Notes: generated by a model from the sequence alone, not told the origin. Numbered from the stretch's first letter, positions 1-6,233 are shown. The stretch: 11,267 bases of DNA from an uncultured Selenomonas sp. (GCA_947097535.1 CAMURM010000026.1:1-11267); one strand, 5' to 3'. A program made the numbers and translations.

Positions 1-81
1 GTCGTCGAAACGAACGTGCAGGTGCAGGGCGTCGTCTTCCCCGAGGAAGAGCCGGAAGAGCCCGCCGCACGCGTGCGCTGA
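1..81 (+). CDS. C-terminal end of an Asp23/Gls24-family protein (partial)
   Basis: An open frame enters from the left edge and ends at TGA (79-81), giving 26 residues. The first part reads VVETNVQVQGVVF and is followed by an acidic, proline-containing tail. The pattern of a short beta strand of type 'V.VNV.V.GV.F' next to the stop is typical of Asp23/Gls24 (DUF322) proteins, which are small alkaline-shock or envelope-stress proteins common in Firmicutes. Only the tail is visible, so the assignment rests on one motif. An intrinsic terminator follows the stop codon immediately, which supports this being a genuine gene end. Alternative: another small protein with a similar tail. Confidence 0.6.
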   Translation, partial: VVETNVQVQGVVFPEEEPEEPAARVR

Positions 82-123
82 AAAAAAGCTCCATGAGGCA
101 AGAGCCCCATGGAGCTTTCTTTC
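82..123 (+). terminator. Intrinsic terminator after the Asp23-like gene
   Basis: The 11-base arm AAAGCTCCATG (85-95) pairs perfectly with CATGGAGCTTT (108-118), followed by a T-rich run (TTTCTTTC). It starts right behind the stop codon at 79-81. The A-run before the left arm would also let it act weakly on the opposite strand. Confidence 0.85.
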
Positions 124-148
124 GTAATCGCGCAGCCATAACGCACGG

Positions 149-191
149 GAACAAGAAAGACGGCGGGGCAGCCCCGCCGTCTTTCTTGTTC
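149..191 (-). terminator. Perfect 20-bp hairpin, probable (bidirectional) terminator
   Basis: The arms 149-168 and 172-191 are perfectly complementary over 20 bases, with a 3-base loop (CAG). The foot of the stem is a CTTTCTTGTTC/GAACAAGAAAG segment, so on either strand the 3' arm ends pyrimidine-rich with several U residues. It lies at the 3' end of the proposed minus-strand RNA. It could also be a backup terminator for the plus-strand Asp23-like transcript, 25 bases behind the first one. Confidence 0.7.
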
Positions 192-624
192 GAAAAGCCC
201 TGCCACCCTTGCCTTCTCTTTCCCCTTCGGCTGCACGCCGAGGCGCCCATCCCTTCGCGAAGCTGCAGCAGCCCGTACACGATGCACGAACAGCTCCGCC
301 GTCGGAAAAGCACTACGGACATCCGAGGAAGCCTGGACATATACGCGTGGCGCAAAGACCCGGGAGCGAAGGCTCCGGCAACACCGAACATAGGAAGCCT
401 GCCCGGCAGCATCGTAACGCAGTACTCTGCAGCGCCCCGTATGAGGACTAACCCCGGGGGCATGACGGCAAAGAAGCTTGAGCGCCGCCTACAAGCGAAA
501 GTTCCCATGTTTGCAGAAGTGTCCTGACGGTGACGAGATTTCCCGAACCTCGACACCAACTCTTCTGCAACGCTCGTCGGGACGAGCATGGCTTCCGGAT
601 GTTTATTGGGCTATATTTCCTATT
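149..624 (-). ncRNA. Putative structured non-coding RNA, family not recognised
   Basis: About 475 bases without a credible protein gene, bounded by a minus-strand promoter (631-659) and a strong terminator hairpin (149-191). The minus-strand RNA can form many nested helices. A long-range helix pairs 590-600 with 321-333 (11 pairs, one 2-nt bulge). A probable outer helix pairs 608-614 with 194-200. Local stems are 572-577/582-587, 511-519/562-570 enclosing 529-537/549-557, 363-367/372-376 and 274-279/283-288. Some of these pair through G-U on the minus strand but would be A-C mismatches on the plus strand (for example 274-279/283-288), which favours the minus strand. I looked for signature segments of RNase P RNA, tmRNA, SRP RNA, T-box and common riboswitches and found none. 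The ends are approximate. The function is unknown; it could be a lineage-specific stable RNA. Confidence 0.58.
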
Positions 625-630
625 GCTATA

Positions 631-659
631 AGAATATCATATTTCAAAAAGGTTTTCAA
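631..659 (-). promoter_or_regulatory. Sigma70-type promoter for the putative structured RNA
   Basis: Read on the minus strand: TTGAAA (659-654), a 17-base spacer, then TATTCT (636-631), so transcription would start near 624. The 70 bases upstream (660-730) are very A/T-rich compared with the GC-rich surroundings and could act as an UP element, as is common for strong stable-RNA promoters. A short AT-rich inverted repeat overlaps the -35 region. Confidence 0.55.
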
Positions 660-738
660 GCCCTTTTTATCGAAAACGAGTAGATAATAATTATTTTTTA
701 TGTCGATAAATTAGAAATTTTTCCAGCGCACCACAGGG

Positions 739-776
739 AAAAAAATATGCGCCCGCAAGCGAGCGCATATTTTTTA
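739..776 (-). terminator. Intrinsic terminator of the secreted-protein gene
   Basis: A roughly 16-bp hairpin (left arm 739-755, right arm 760-776, tiny loop, one G-U) is built on ATATGCGC/GCGCATAT. It is flanked by A-runs on one side and T-runs on the other, so it can work on both strands. The TAA stop codon of the minus-strand gene (774-776) lies inside the outer arm. It also insulates the downstream RNA promoter from readthrough. Confidence 0.85.
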
Positions 777-1175
777 TTTTTCGAAGCCGCGCTGCCACGC
801 GTAGAGGTAGTCGACGATGGCGGCGATCGGCGAGCCGGGCACATAGGGCGCAGGCAGACCGGGCGTCGTCACGCGCTGGGAGACCTCGCGCGTATCGTAG
901 GTCATCGTCGCGGAGCGCAGGATCTGGTAGGTATGCGCCGCGAAGTCGAAGTGCATGCGGTAGGAAAAGAGCTGATTTTCCTTCGCCTTGATGATGGCGA
1001 CGTTCGCCGTATATTCGTGATCGCTGTCGACGGAAATTGTCGTGACGTCGACGAAGTAGCCCGTGCCGCCGCGCGCGTCCACGAAGCGCCGCCCCTCATC
1101 CTCAGCGAAGCAAAGAGAGCTCACGAGGAGAAGGAGCAGCGAGGTTAAGCTCAGTGTCAAGGCAAATTTTCGCAT
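774..1175 (-). CDS. Small secreted protein, possibly surface-adhesin E-like
   Basis: 133 residues. The N-terminus is a clear Sec signal peptide: MRK, a leucine-rich core (about residues 5-20), and a probable signal peptidase I site after CFA (residue 24). The cysteine before the site does not form a proper lipobox. The mature ~109 residues look like an all-beta domain: a 'GYFVDVTTISVD' strand, a central KAKE segment, 'MHFDFAAHTYQILRS', and a C-terminal 'PGSPIAAIVDYLYAW' helix. The order 'residue-labelled Tyr/Val strand, cell-envelope beta sheet, PGS...' resembles surface-adhesin E-type proteins that are frequent in Negativicutes, but I could not confirm this. A purine-rich Shine-Dalgarno (AGGAAAGAG) precedes ATG. 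It has its own promoter and terminator, hence it is monocistronic. Function unknown. Confidence 0.75.
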   Translation of the reverse strand: MRKFALTLSLTSLLLLLVSSLCFAEDEGRRFVDARGGTGYFVDVTTISVDSDHEYTANVAIIKAKENQLFSYRMHFDFAAHTYQILRSATMTYDTREVSQRVTTPGLPAPYVPGSPIAAIVDYLYAWQRGFEK

Positions 1176-1216
1176 CCGATCGTCTCTTTCCTGCTCTTCA
1201 ATAAAAATACCTTTCT

Positions 1217-1245
1217 ATTATAGGAAAAAGAGGGGGTTGCGTCAA
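1217..1245 (-). promoter_or_regulatory. Near-consensus sigma70 promoter of the secreted-protein gene
   Basis: On the minus strand: TTGACG (1245-1240), a 17-base spacer (1239-1223), and a perfect TATAAT (1222-1217). Transcription would start near 1210, leaving a leader of about 35 bases before the ATG at 1175. It lies in the short gap behind the end of the upstream bioWF gene. Confidence 0.85.
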
Positions 1246-1249
1246 TAGG

Positions 1250-1275
1250 AAAAGAAGAGGGGCATCTGCCGCCCT
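1250..1275 (-). terminator. Possible weak terminator after bioWF
   Basis: Immediately after the bioWF stop codon, the minus strand reads a short GGGC...GCCC stem (7-base loop) followed by CTCTTCTTTTCC, a pyrimidine-rich run. The stem is only 4-5 bp, so termination could be incomplete and some bioWF transcripts may run into the secreted-protein gene. Confidence 0.35.
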
Positions 1276-3192
1276 TCAGCGAGAAGTCCTCATACATGCC
1301 GCAATCCGCGCCGCCGCGCTTTTCAGCTCCTCCTCCGTATGCGTCGCAGCCAAGGCGACGCGCAGGCGAGCCGCCCCCTTCGCCACCGTCGGGTAGCGGA
1401 TGGCGGATACGAGGATGCCCTGCCGCTCCAAATCCTTCGCGATCTTCATCGCCAGGGACTCTTCGCCGACGATGAGCGGCACGATCGCCGTCTCGCTCCG
1501 GGCTTCAACGCCATGCTCGGCAAGCGCCGCGCAGAACACGCGGACATTTTCCTGCAGGCGGGCGACGCGCTGCGGCTCTTCCTGCAGGAGCTGCAGCGCT
1601 GCGGACGCGGCGGCGAGATTGGCGGGCGATTGGCTTGTCGAGAAGATGAAACTGCGAGCCGTATTCTTCAAATAGTCGATCAAGAGCCGGCTGCCACAGA
1701 CGTAGCCGCCCTCGCTCGCCAACGCCTTCGACAGCGTCCCCATCAGGACATCGGGCTTTTCCTTTAAGTGAAAATGCTCGCATATACCACGCCCCGTCGC
1801 GCCGATCACGCCGGTCGAGTGCGCTTCGTCCACTATGCTCCAAACATGGTACTTTCGTGCAAGCTCCAAGATGCGCGGCAGATCGGCAATGTCGCCGTCC
1901 ATGCTGAACACCGCATCGGAGACGATGACGCCCGGACACTGAGCATGGGCGGCGAGCTTCTCTTCCAAATCCTGCATGTCGCTGTGGCGATAGACGACGA
2001 TCTTGGCGCGGCTCAAGCGGCAGCCGTCGATGATGCTCGCATGGTTGAGTTCGTCGCTGAAAAAGACTGTGCCTTTCTGACCAAGCGCGGAAAGGATGCC
2101 GACATTCGCCATGTAGCCCGTATCGAAGAGGAGCGCCGCCTCCGTCCCCTTGAACGCCGCCAGCTCCTCTTCCAGCTTCGTGTGCAGAGGAAGCGTGCCC
2201 GTCGTCAGCCGCGAGCCGCCGGAGCCGCAGCCGTAGCGCTCGACGGCCTCCTGCGCCGCCCGCTTGAGGTGCGGATGATCGACGAGTCCAAGGTAGTTGT
2301 TCGACGCCAGGAGCAGCTTTTCCGCACCGCCGACCGTGACGTGTGCGGCCTGCGCCGAGTCGATCTCGTGCATCTCGCGGCAAAGATGGCGCTCCTTTTT
2401 CGCCGCCAGCTCTTCGGCGAGCCTTTCCTCCATGCCCTGTGGGCGCACATTCCCCGCCGGACTGTCCGGCACGCCGCGCACGAGCACGCATTGCTTTTCC
2501 AGATAGCGAATCGTCTCGGCGACGCCGTCGCGCGGGCCGCGATAGAGGAAGATGCGTCCGCCGTCGGGCGATCCCGCCTCCTTGAGCTTCGTGATGCGGC
2601 GATAGCCGAAAGACTGCGCCGCCACATAGCCCGTCACATAGTCGGGATCGTCGGACACGCAGATCTCCGCGACGATGTGCGGCGCATGGACGACCTTCGT
2701 CGCGAGGACGACGGCTTCGGCGAAGTGGTTTTTGCAGTCGGACGCCCCTTTTGCAGTACGTTCGGCGTCCATGTACGTCGCACGCAGGCCGCGTTCGGCG
2801 TCCGGCTCCAAGCGTTCGAGCGTGTCCGCATCGAGCAGCATTGCGCCGCGCATCCCATACGTCTCGGAAAACTTCGCCAAGATGGCTTCGCCGTTTTTCA
2901 AACCAAGTTTTCCCAAAGCGTCGATAATCACGCGCCGCCCCTCGGCAGGCGTCTCAACCTCGACCGTCGAGACGGGAAGCGCGGGCAGATGCTCCACCGC
3001 CTCGGGCGCGATCGACTCCACCTTGAAGTTCACGAAATCTGCCCTGCCCTTGGCGTGGTGCAGGGCGCGCGAAAGAAGCGCCGACAAATGTTCCGGCAGT
3101 TCCTCCTCCGGCAAGATTTTCTCCGCGCCCGACACGTGCTCGCGCTTCCCCGCGCTCTTTTCCGCCCGCATTTTCAGACTGTAAAGCGCCAT
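1276..3192 (-). CDS. bioWF: Bifunctional BioW-BioF: 6-carboxyhexanoate-CoA ligase / 8-amino-7-oxononanoate synthase
   Basis: 638 residues covering two successive steps of biotin synthesis. Residues 1-~245 match BioW, which activates pimelate with ATP and CoA to pimeloyl-CoA. Seen motifs: YSLKMRA (4-10), HVSGAEKI (19-26), RGAMLLD (115-121), GLRATYMD (135-142) and SDDPDYVTGYVAA (180-192). Residues ~255-638 match BioF, the PLP enzyme that condenses pimeloyl-CoA with alanine: NYLGL (299-303), GCGSGGSRLTTGT (321-333), DEAHSTG (455-461) and GTLSK with the PLP lysine at K489. Each half has about the length of the stand-alone enzyme, joined by a short Glu/Lys-rich linker. ATG is preceded by GGAAGGAG at 9 bases. 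The gene is transcribed divergently from the membrane-protein gene, with a BirA-like operator over its promoter, so biotin should repress it. No other bio genes are in the window. Fusion could channel pimeloyl-CoA (inference). Confidence 0.93.
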   Translation of the reverse strand: MALYSLKMRAEKSAGKREHVSGAEKILPEEELPEHLSALLSRALHHAKGRADFVNFKVESIAPEAVEHLPALPVSTVEVETPAEGRRVIIDALGKLGLKNGEAILAKFSETYGMRGAMLLDADTLERLEPDAERGLRATYMDAERTAKGASDCKNHFAEAVVLATKVVHAPHIVAEICVSDDPDYVTGYVAAQSFGYRRITKLKEAGSPDGGRIFLYRGPRDGVAETIRYLEKQCVLVRGVPDSPAGNVRPQGMEERLAEELAAKKERHLCREMHEIDSAQAAHVTVGGAEKLLLASNNYLGLVDHPHLKRAAQEAVERYGCGSGGSRLTTGTLPLHTKLEEELAAFKGTEAALLFDTGYMANVGILSALGQKGTVFFSDELNHASIIDGCRLSRAKIVVYRHSDMQDLEEKLAAHAQCPGVIVSDAVFSMDGDIADLPRILELARKYHVWSIVDEAHSTGVIGATGRGICEHFHLKEKPDVLMGTLSKALASEGGYVCGSRLLIDYLKNTARSFIFSTSQSPANLAAASAALQLLQEEPQRVARLQENVRVFCAALAEHGVEARSETAIVPLIVGEESLAMKIAKDLERQGILVSAIRYPTVAKGAARLRVALAATHTEEELKSAAARIAACMRTSR

Positions 3193-3226
3193 GCAGAAAC
3201 ACTCCTTCCATCAGAAACCTTTCTAT

Positions 3227-3255
3227 AGAATAGACCTTGTTTATTTTATTGTCAA
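3227..3255 (-). promoter_or_regulatory. bioWF promoter
   Basis: On the minus strand: TTGACA (3255-3250), a 17-base spacer, and TATTCT (3232-3227). The -35 hexamer lies entirely in one arm of the BirA-like operator (3249-3256), so operator binding would exclude RNA polymerase. The leader to the ATG is about 28 bases. Confidence 0.8.
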
Positions 3256-3280
3256 CTTTATTTATTTCACAGTTGACAAT
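3248..3280. promoter_or_regulatory. BirA-type biotin operator shared by two divergent genes
   Basis: A perfect inverted repeat: ATTGTCAAC (3248-3256) and GTTGACAAT (3272-3280), separated by 15 AT-rich bases. Two TTGTnAAC-like half sites in inverted orientation about 15 bases apart is the known form of the BirA (biotin repressor/biotin-protein ligase) operator in Firmicutes. Its position between a bioWF gene and a membrane-protein gene agrees with that. Each arm holds the TTGACA of one divergent promoter. Confidence 0.85.
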
Positions 3281-3301
3281 ACTGCGCAAAACGTGTACGC
3301 T
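3273..3301 (+). promoter_or_regulatory. Promoter of the membrane-protein gene
   Basis: TTGACA (3273-3278), a 17-base spacer, then TACGCT (3296-3301), which is a weak -10. The -35 is inside the right arm of the BirA-like operator. The arrangement mirrors the bioWF promoter on the other strand. The transcript would carry a leader of about 70 bases that includes the hairpin at 3315-3358. Confidence 0.5.
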
Positions 3302-3304
3302 GAA

Positions 3305-3358
3305 ACAATAAAAAGGAATCACAGGTGCGATAAAGCCGTTCGACTCACCCGTGATTCC
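3305..3358 (-). terminator. Minus-strand intrinsic terminator in the leader of the membrane-protein gene
   Basis: The arms 3315-3327 and 3346-3358 form a 13-bp stem with an 18-base loop. Read on the minus strand, the stem is complete (one G-U) and is followed directly by TTTTTATTG. On the plus strand the same position is an A-C mismatch and is followed by A residues, so the terminator works for leftward transcripts. The nearest such source is the hydrogenase/hyp operon, whose last gene ends at 3889 without an obvious terminator of its own. Confidence 0.65.
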
Positions 3359-3378
3359 GTAAAAAAGGAGCGTTTCCC

Positions 3379-3876
3379 ATGAAAAAACTTGCCGTTTCCA
3401 CCTCTGACGTGACCGAAATCGCCTTGCTCGCCGCCCTGATCACCGTCACGGGAGCCATCAAGCTGCCGAGCCTGGCGCCAGGGCTGGAATTTCAGCTCTC
3501 CGCCCCGCTGGCCGTCGCGATCTGCGCCGTCTTCGGCTTCAAGCGCTACATTCTGGCGGGCGTCCTGTCGAGTCTCGTCGGCCTCCTGCTCGGCACGCAG
3601 AACCTCTTCAATGTCGCCATCGCCATGCAGTTCCGTCTCGTCGTCGGGCTCGTCTTCGTACTTTTCGACCGCCATTATTGGACGGTGGCGCTCGCAGGAC
3701 CGCTCGGCACCTTCACCGCCCGCATCACGCTGAGTTTCGTCGTCGGCAAGGGCGCATGGGCGCTCGTCGCGGCGGCTCTGCCCGGCATGGTCTTCACGCT
3801 CTTGGCTGCACCGCTTCTCGTAAAAATCCTCGACCGCATCGCGCGTCTCCGCCGCACAGCGGACGCGCGGGTCTGA
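3379..3876 (+). CDS. Small integral membrane protein, ECF-transporter S-component-like, biotin-regulon member
   Basis: 165 residues with five or six hydrophobic segments (about 12-28, 40-54, 57-72, 80-97, 100-122 and 126-148) and a basic C-terminus. The N-terminal helix runs into an 'ALITVTGAIKLP' segment, as in S components of energy-coupling factor transporters such as BioY, and 'PGLEFQLSAPLAVAI' follows. The family match is by overall style; it is not a textbook BioY. AGGAG lies 8 bases before ATG. The shared BirA-like operator and the divergent bioWF point to a role in biotin metabolism. Pimelate is the BioW substrate, so pimelate or biotin uptake is a reasonable inference. No energising ATPase or T component is nearby, so it would need a shared ECF module or act alone. 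It converges with hypE, 12 bases away. Confidence 0.82.
   Translation: MKKLAVSTSDVTEIALLAALITVTGAIKLPSLAPGLEFQLSAPLAVAICAVFGFKRYILAGVLSSLVGLLLGTQNLFNVAIAMQFRLVVGLVFVLFDRHYWTVALAGPLGTFTARITLSFVVGKGAWALVAAALPGMVFTLLAAPLLVKILDRIARLRRTADARV
3841..3868. other. Hairpin at the convergent gene ends
   Basis: GCGCGT (3841-3846) pairs with ACGCGC (3863-3868) and CCGC (3849-3852) pairs with GCGG (3859-3862), leaving a 6-base loop. It lies in the last codons of the membrane-protein gene, just before the convergent end of hypE. No T-run follows on either strand, so it is not a standard intrinsic terminator. It may protect 3' ends or slow polymerase. Confidence 0.35.
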
Positions 3877-3888
3877 GCCGCAGCCGCC

Positions 3889-4890
3889 CTAGCAGATGCG
3901 CGGCACGAGATTGCCGAGCGGCATGTCGACGATGCGCAGGCCGCCGAGCGCCGTCTTGAGTGCGACGATGCCCGGCTCCTCCGCCGTCGTGCGGCCGATG
4001 CAGCAGGCGTTCCTGCCGTAAGGATGCTCGCGCATGGCGGCGAGAAGCGCCGCCGTTTCCTCGGGCGCGCAGAAGGCGATCGCCTTGCCCTCGTTCGCCA
4101 ATTCCAGCGGATCGAAGCCGAGAAATGCGGCGATGCCCTCGACCTCTTCGCGCACGGGAAGCGCCTCCTCGTCCAGGATGACGCCGACTTGTGCCGCACA
4201 TGCGATCTCGTTCAAGACCGCCGCCGCGCCGCCTCTCGTCGGATCTCTCATGCAGGCGATCGAGGGCGCGGCGCGGCGCATGAGGGCGGCGAGATCACCT
4301 AAGGGCGCACAGTCGCTATGAAGCGTCGCGGGGATCTCGATGCCGTGGCGCTCCGCCATGACGGTCGCCGCATGATCGCCGAGCGTGCCCGAGAGGATGA
4401 CGTCCATATCCGCCCTGACATTCTGCGGCTCCATCGCGCGTTCGATCTCGCCGAGTCCCGCCGTATTGATGTAGATGCCGTCCGCCGCACCCTTGCCGAC
4501 GACCTTCGTGTCGCCCGTGACGATGGCAACCTTCGCTTCTGCCGCAGCCTCCTTCATCGAGTGTAAAATATGCCTGAGCTCCTCGATGGGCAGGCCTTCT
4601 TCCAGAATCAAGGCGCACGAGATGTAGCGCGGCACGGCGCCCGTCATCGCGAGGTCGTTGACCGTGCCGCAGACGGCGAGCTTGCCGATGTCGCCGCCGG
4701 GGAAGAAGCGCGGCGCGACGACGAAGGAATCCGTCGTGAAGGCGGTCTTGCCGCCAAGGTCGAGCGCCGCGCCGTCGTGCATCTTCTGCAGGAACTCATT
4801 GCCGAAGGCAGGCAGGATGACGCTCTCCATCAGCGCCTGGCTCAGGCTGCCGCCCGCGCCGTGCGCGAGCGTGATCTTCTCATTTTCCAA
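3889..4890 (-). CDS. hypE: Hydrogenase maturation factor HypE (carbamoyl dehydratase)
   Basis: 333 residues, normal for HypE. HypE uses ATP to dehydrate the carbamoyl group, placed by HypF on its C-terminal cysteine, to a thiocyanate, the source of the CN ligands of the NiFe site. Seen: an AHGAGG segment (9-14), GTVNDLAM (75-82), GDTKVV (126-131), DPTRGG (216-221), and the diagnostic PRIC end with Cys333 as the last residue. The start is TTG (4890-4888), chosen because GGGAGG sits 7 bases upstream and no in-frame ATG is near. It overlaps the end of hypD by 11 bases, suggesting translational coupling. It is the last gene of the operon. No terminator was seen directly behind it. The HypF partner is not in the window. 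Confidence 0.97.
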   Translation of the reverse strand: MENEKITLAHGAGGSLSQALMESVILPAFGNEFLQKMHDGAALDLGGKTAFTTDSFVVAPRFFPGGDIGKLAVCGTVNDLAMTGAVPRYISCALILEEGLPIEELRHILHSMKEAAAEAKVAIVTGDTKVVGKGAADGIYINTAGLGEIERAMEPQNVRADMDVILSGTLGDHAATVMAERHGIEIPATLHSDCAPLGDLAALMRRAAPSIACMRDPTRGGAAAVLNEIACAAQVGVILDEEALPVREEVEGIAAFLGFDPLELANEGKAIAFCAPEETAALLAAMREHPYGRNACCIGRTTAEEPGIVALKTALGGLRIVDMPLGNLVPRIC

Positions 4891-5986
4891 AGTGAAACCT
4901 CCCTCGGCCGTACTTGTACCAGGCGGCGCACACGCCCTCGACCGACACCATGCACGGCCCTACGGCGTGCGTCGGCACGCACGCCTTCGCGAAGAGCGTG
5001 CAGTCCGTCGGGCGCACCGCGCCGCGCAGAACCTCGCCGCAGCGGCACGCCGTCTTCTTCTCCACGCGCTCAACTTCGACGGGCAGGCGGCGCTCGGCAT
5101 CGAACGCGGCGAACTCCTCGCGCATGCGAAGCCCCGAGCGCTCGATGACGCCGAGGCCGCGCCACTCGTCCGCCGTCTCCTCGTAGACGCGCGCGAGGAC
5201 GGCGAGCGCGGCGGGGTTGCCCTCCTCGCGCACAACGGAGCCGTACTCGTTCTCGATGCGGGCTTCATTCGCCGCCGTCTGCCGCACGAGCCGCCAGACG
5301 GCACGCAGGATGGCGAGTGGCGTGAAGCCCGCGACAACGCCGGGCTTATGTGCCGCATCGGCGAGAAAGGCGTAGGGGCGCGTGCCCGTGACGACGCACG
5401 CATGTCCGGGCAGCAGGAAGCCGTCGACATGCACATCGGGGTCAGCCAAGAGGAGCTTCACGGCAGGCGGCACGAGTTTCTGCGCCGACAGGACGCAGAA
5501 GTTCTTCAGTCCCTCCTCCTTTGCCGAGAGCACCGCCGCCGCCTCGGTCGGCGCTGTCGTTTCAAAGCCGACGCCGAGGAAGACGACCGTCTTTTCGGGA
5601 TTCTCCCGCGCGGCGGCAAGCGCGTCGAGCGGCGAATAGACGACGCGTAAACATGCGCCCGCCGCACGCGCATCTGCAAGGCTTTCGCGGCTGCCCGGCA
5701 CCTTGAGCATGTCGCCGAACGTCGCGACGGTGACGCCCTCCATCTTCGCGCAGGCGATCGCCTTGTCCATATAGGCGTCGCTCGTCACGCACACGGGACA
5801 GCCGGGGCCGGAGACAAGCTCGATATTCTCGGGCAGAATCTGCCGAAGTCCCGCGCGGAAGATGGCGACCGTGTGCGTGCCGCAGACCTCCATATAGCGA
5901 AGATGCCTGCCCGCGGCAAGGCGCTCAATGTCAGCAAGGAGCGCCCTTGCCGCTTCCTTTTCTTCTTGCGGCGTGAGTTTCTTCAA
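4880..5986 (-). CDS. hypD: Hydrogenase maturation factor HypD (Fe-S scaffold)
   Basis: 368 residues, full length. HypD, with HypC, carries the iron while it receives its CN and CO ligands. Motifs: CGTHT with Cys35, GPGCPVC with Cys63 and Cys66, LPGHACVVTG in the middle, and the C-terminal [4Fe-4S] region with Cys329, Cys336, Cys345 and Cys353 plus an additional CRC at 314-316. The start is TTG (5986-5984). No ATG exists in that frame before residue 32, and GGAAGCGGGG lies upstream. Just before it, ATG-CCT-TGA (5990-5982) makes a two-codon frame that overlaps the TTG. The gene follows hypC by 16 bases and overlaps hypE. Confidence 0.96.
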   Translation of the reverse strand: MKKLTPQEEKEAARALLADIERLAAGRHLRYMEVCGTHTVAIFRAGLRQILPENIELVSGPGCPVCVTSDAYMDKAIACAKMEGVTVATFGDMLKVPGSRESLADARAAGACLRVVYSPLDALAAARENPEKTVVFLGVGFETTAPTEAAAVLSAKEEGLKNFCVLSAQKLVPPAVKLLLADPDVHVDGFLLPGHACVVTGTRPYAFLADAAHKPGVVAGFTPLAILRAVWRLVRQTAANEARIENEYGSVVREEGNPAALAVLARVYEETADEWRGLGVIERSGLRMREEFAAFDAERRLPVEVERVEKKTACRCGEVLRGAVRPTDCTLFAKACVPTHAVGPCMVSVEGVCAAWYKYGRGRFHFGK

Positions 5987-6002
5987 GGCATTTCCCCGCT
6001 TC

Positions 6003-6233
6003 CTACATCACCGTGCGCGGCGCACCCTTCATCTCGGCGAGCAGCGCGTACGTTTCTTCGGCGTCTTTTTCCTCAACGATCTGCATGGCAAAACCCGCAT
6101 GTACGAGCACGTAGTCGCCGAGCTTCGCCTCAGGCAGCAGCATGAGGCTCGCCTCGCGCTCCACGCCGTTGACGGCGACGCGCGCGACGCTGCCCGCAAT
6201 ATCGAGCACCTTCGCCGGTACAGCAAGACACAT
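6003..6233 (-). CDS. hypC: Hydrogenase maturation chaperone HypC
   Basis: 76 residues. It begins MCLAVPAKVL, the HypC/HupF signature in which Cys2 (N-terminal after Met removal) binds the iron-ligand intermediate and the large subunit precursor. The rest is the expected small beta barrel ('GDYVLVHAGFAMQ') and a C-terminal helix ('EEKDAEETYALLAEM'). Its ATG shares one base with the TGA of the preceding protease gene (TGATG), and GGGAGG lies upstream. It works with HypD and escorts Fe(CN)2CO to the large subunit. Only one HypC is seen, so it presumably serves this enzyme. Confidence 0.97.
   Translation of the reverse strand: MCLAVPAKVLDIAGSVARVAVNGVEREASLMLLPEAKLGDYVLVHAGFAMQIVEEKDAEETYALLAEMKGAPRTVM

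Noticed and set aside
149..260. A T-box leader, because the minus strand has AAGGGTGGCA upstream of a strong terminator
   Set aside because: The conserved T-box continuation (ACCGCG) is absent and no minus-strand gene follows the terminator.
192..624. RNase P RNA, tmRNA, SRP RNA, or cobalamin, SAM or lysine riboswitch
   Set aside because: None of their conserved segments (for example GAGGAAAGTCC, the tmRNA ends, the SRP apical loop, the cobalamin box) was found on either strand by eye.
93..687. Plus-strand open frames in the left intergenic region
   Set aside because: They run through terminator hairpins, have no ribosome site, and their translations show no domain or normal composition. 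The region fits a minus-strand structured RNA better.
1768..3228. A 486-codon open frame on the plus strand opposite bioWF
   Set aside because: Same cause: it lies antisense to a clear fused enzyme, and its composition is arginine-rich and unlike any family I know.
3315..3375. A preQ1-type or other riboswitch in the leader of the membrane-protein gene, because a hairpin is followed by A-rich sequence and the ribosome site
   Set aside because: The conserved preQ1 core is not there, and the hairpin is complete only on the minus strand, where it has a U-run. A terminator explains it.
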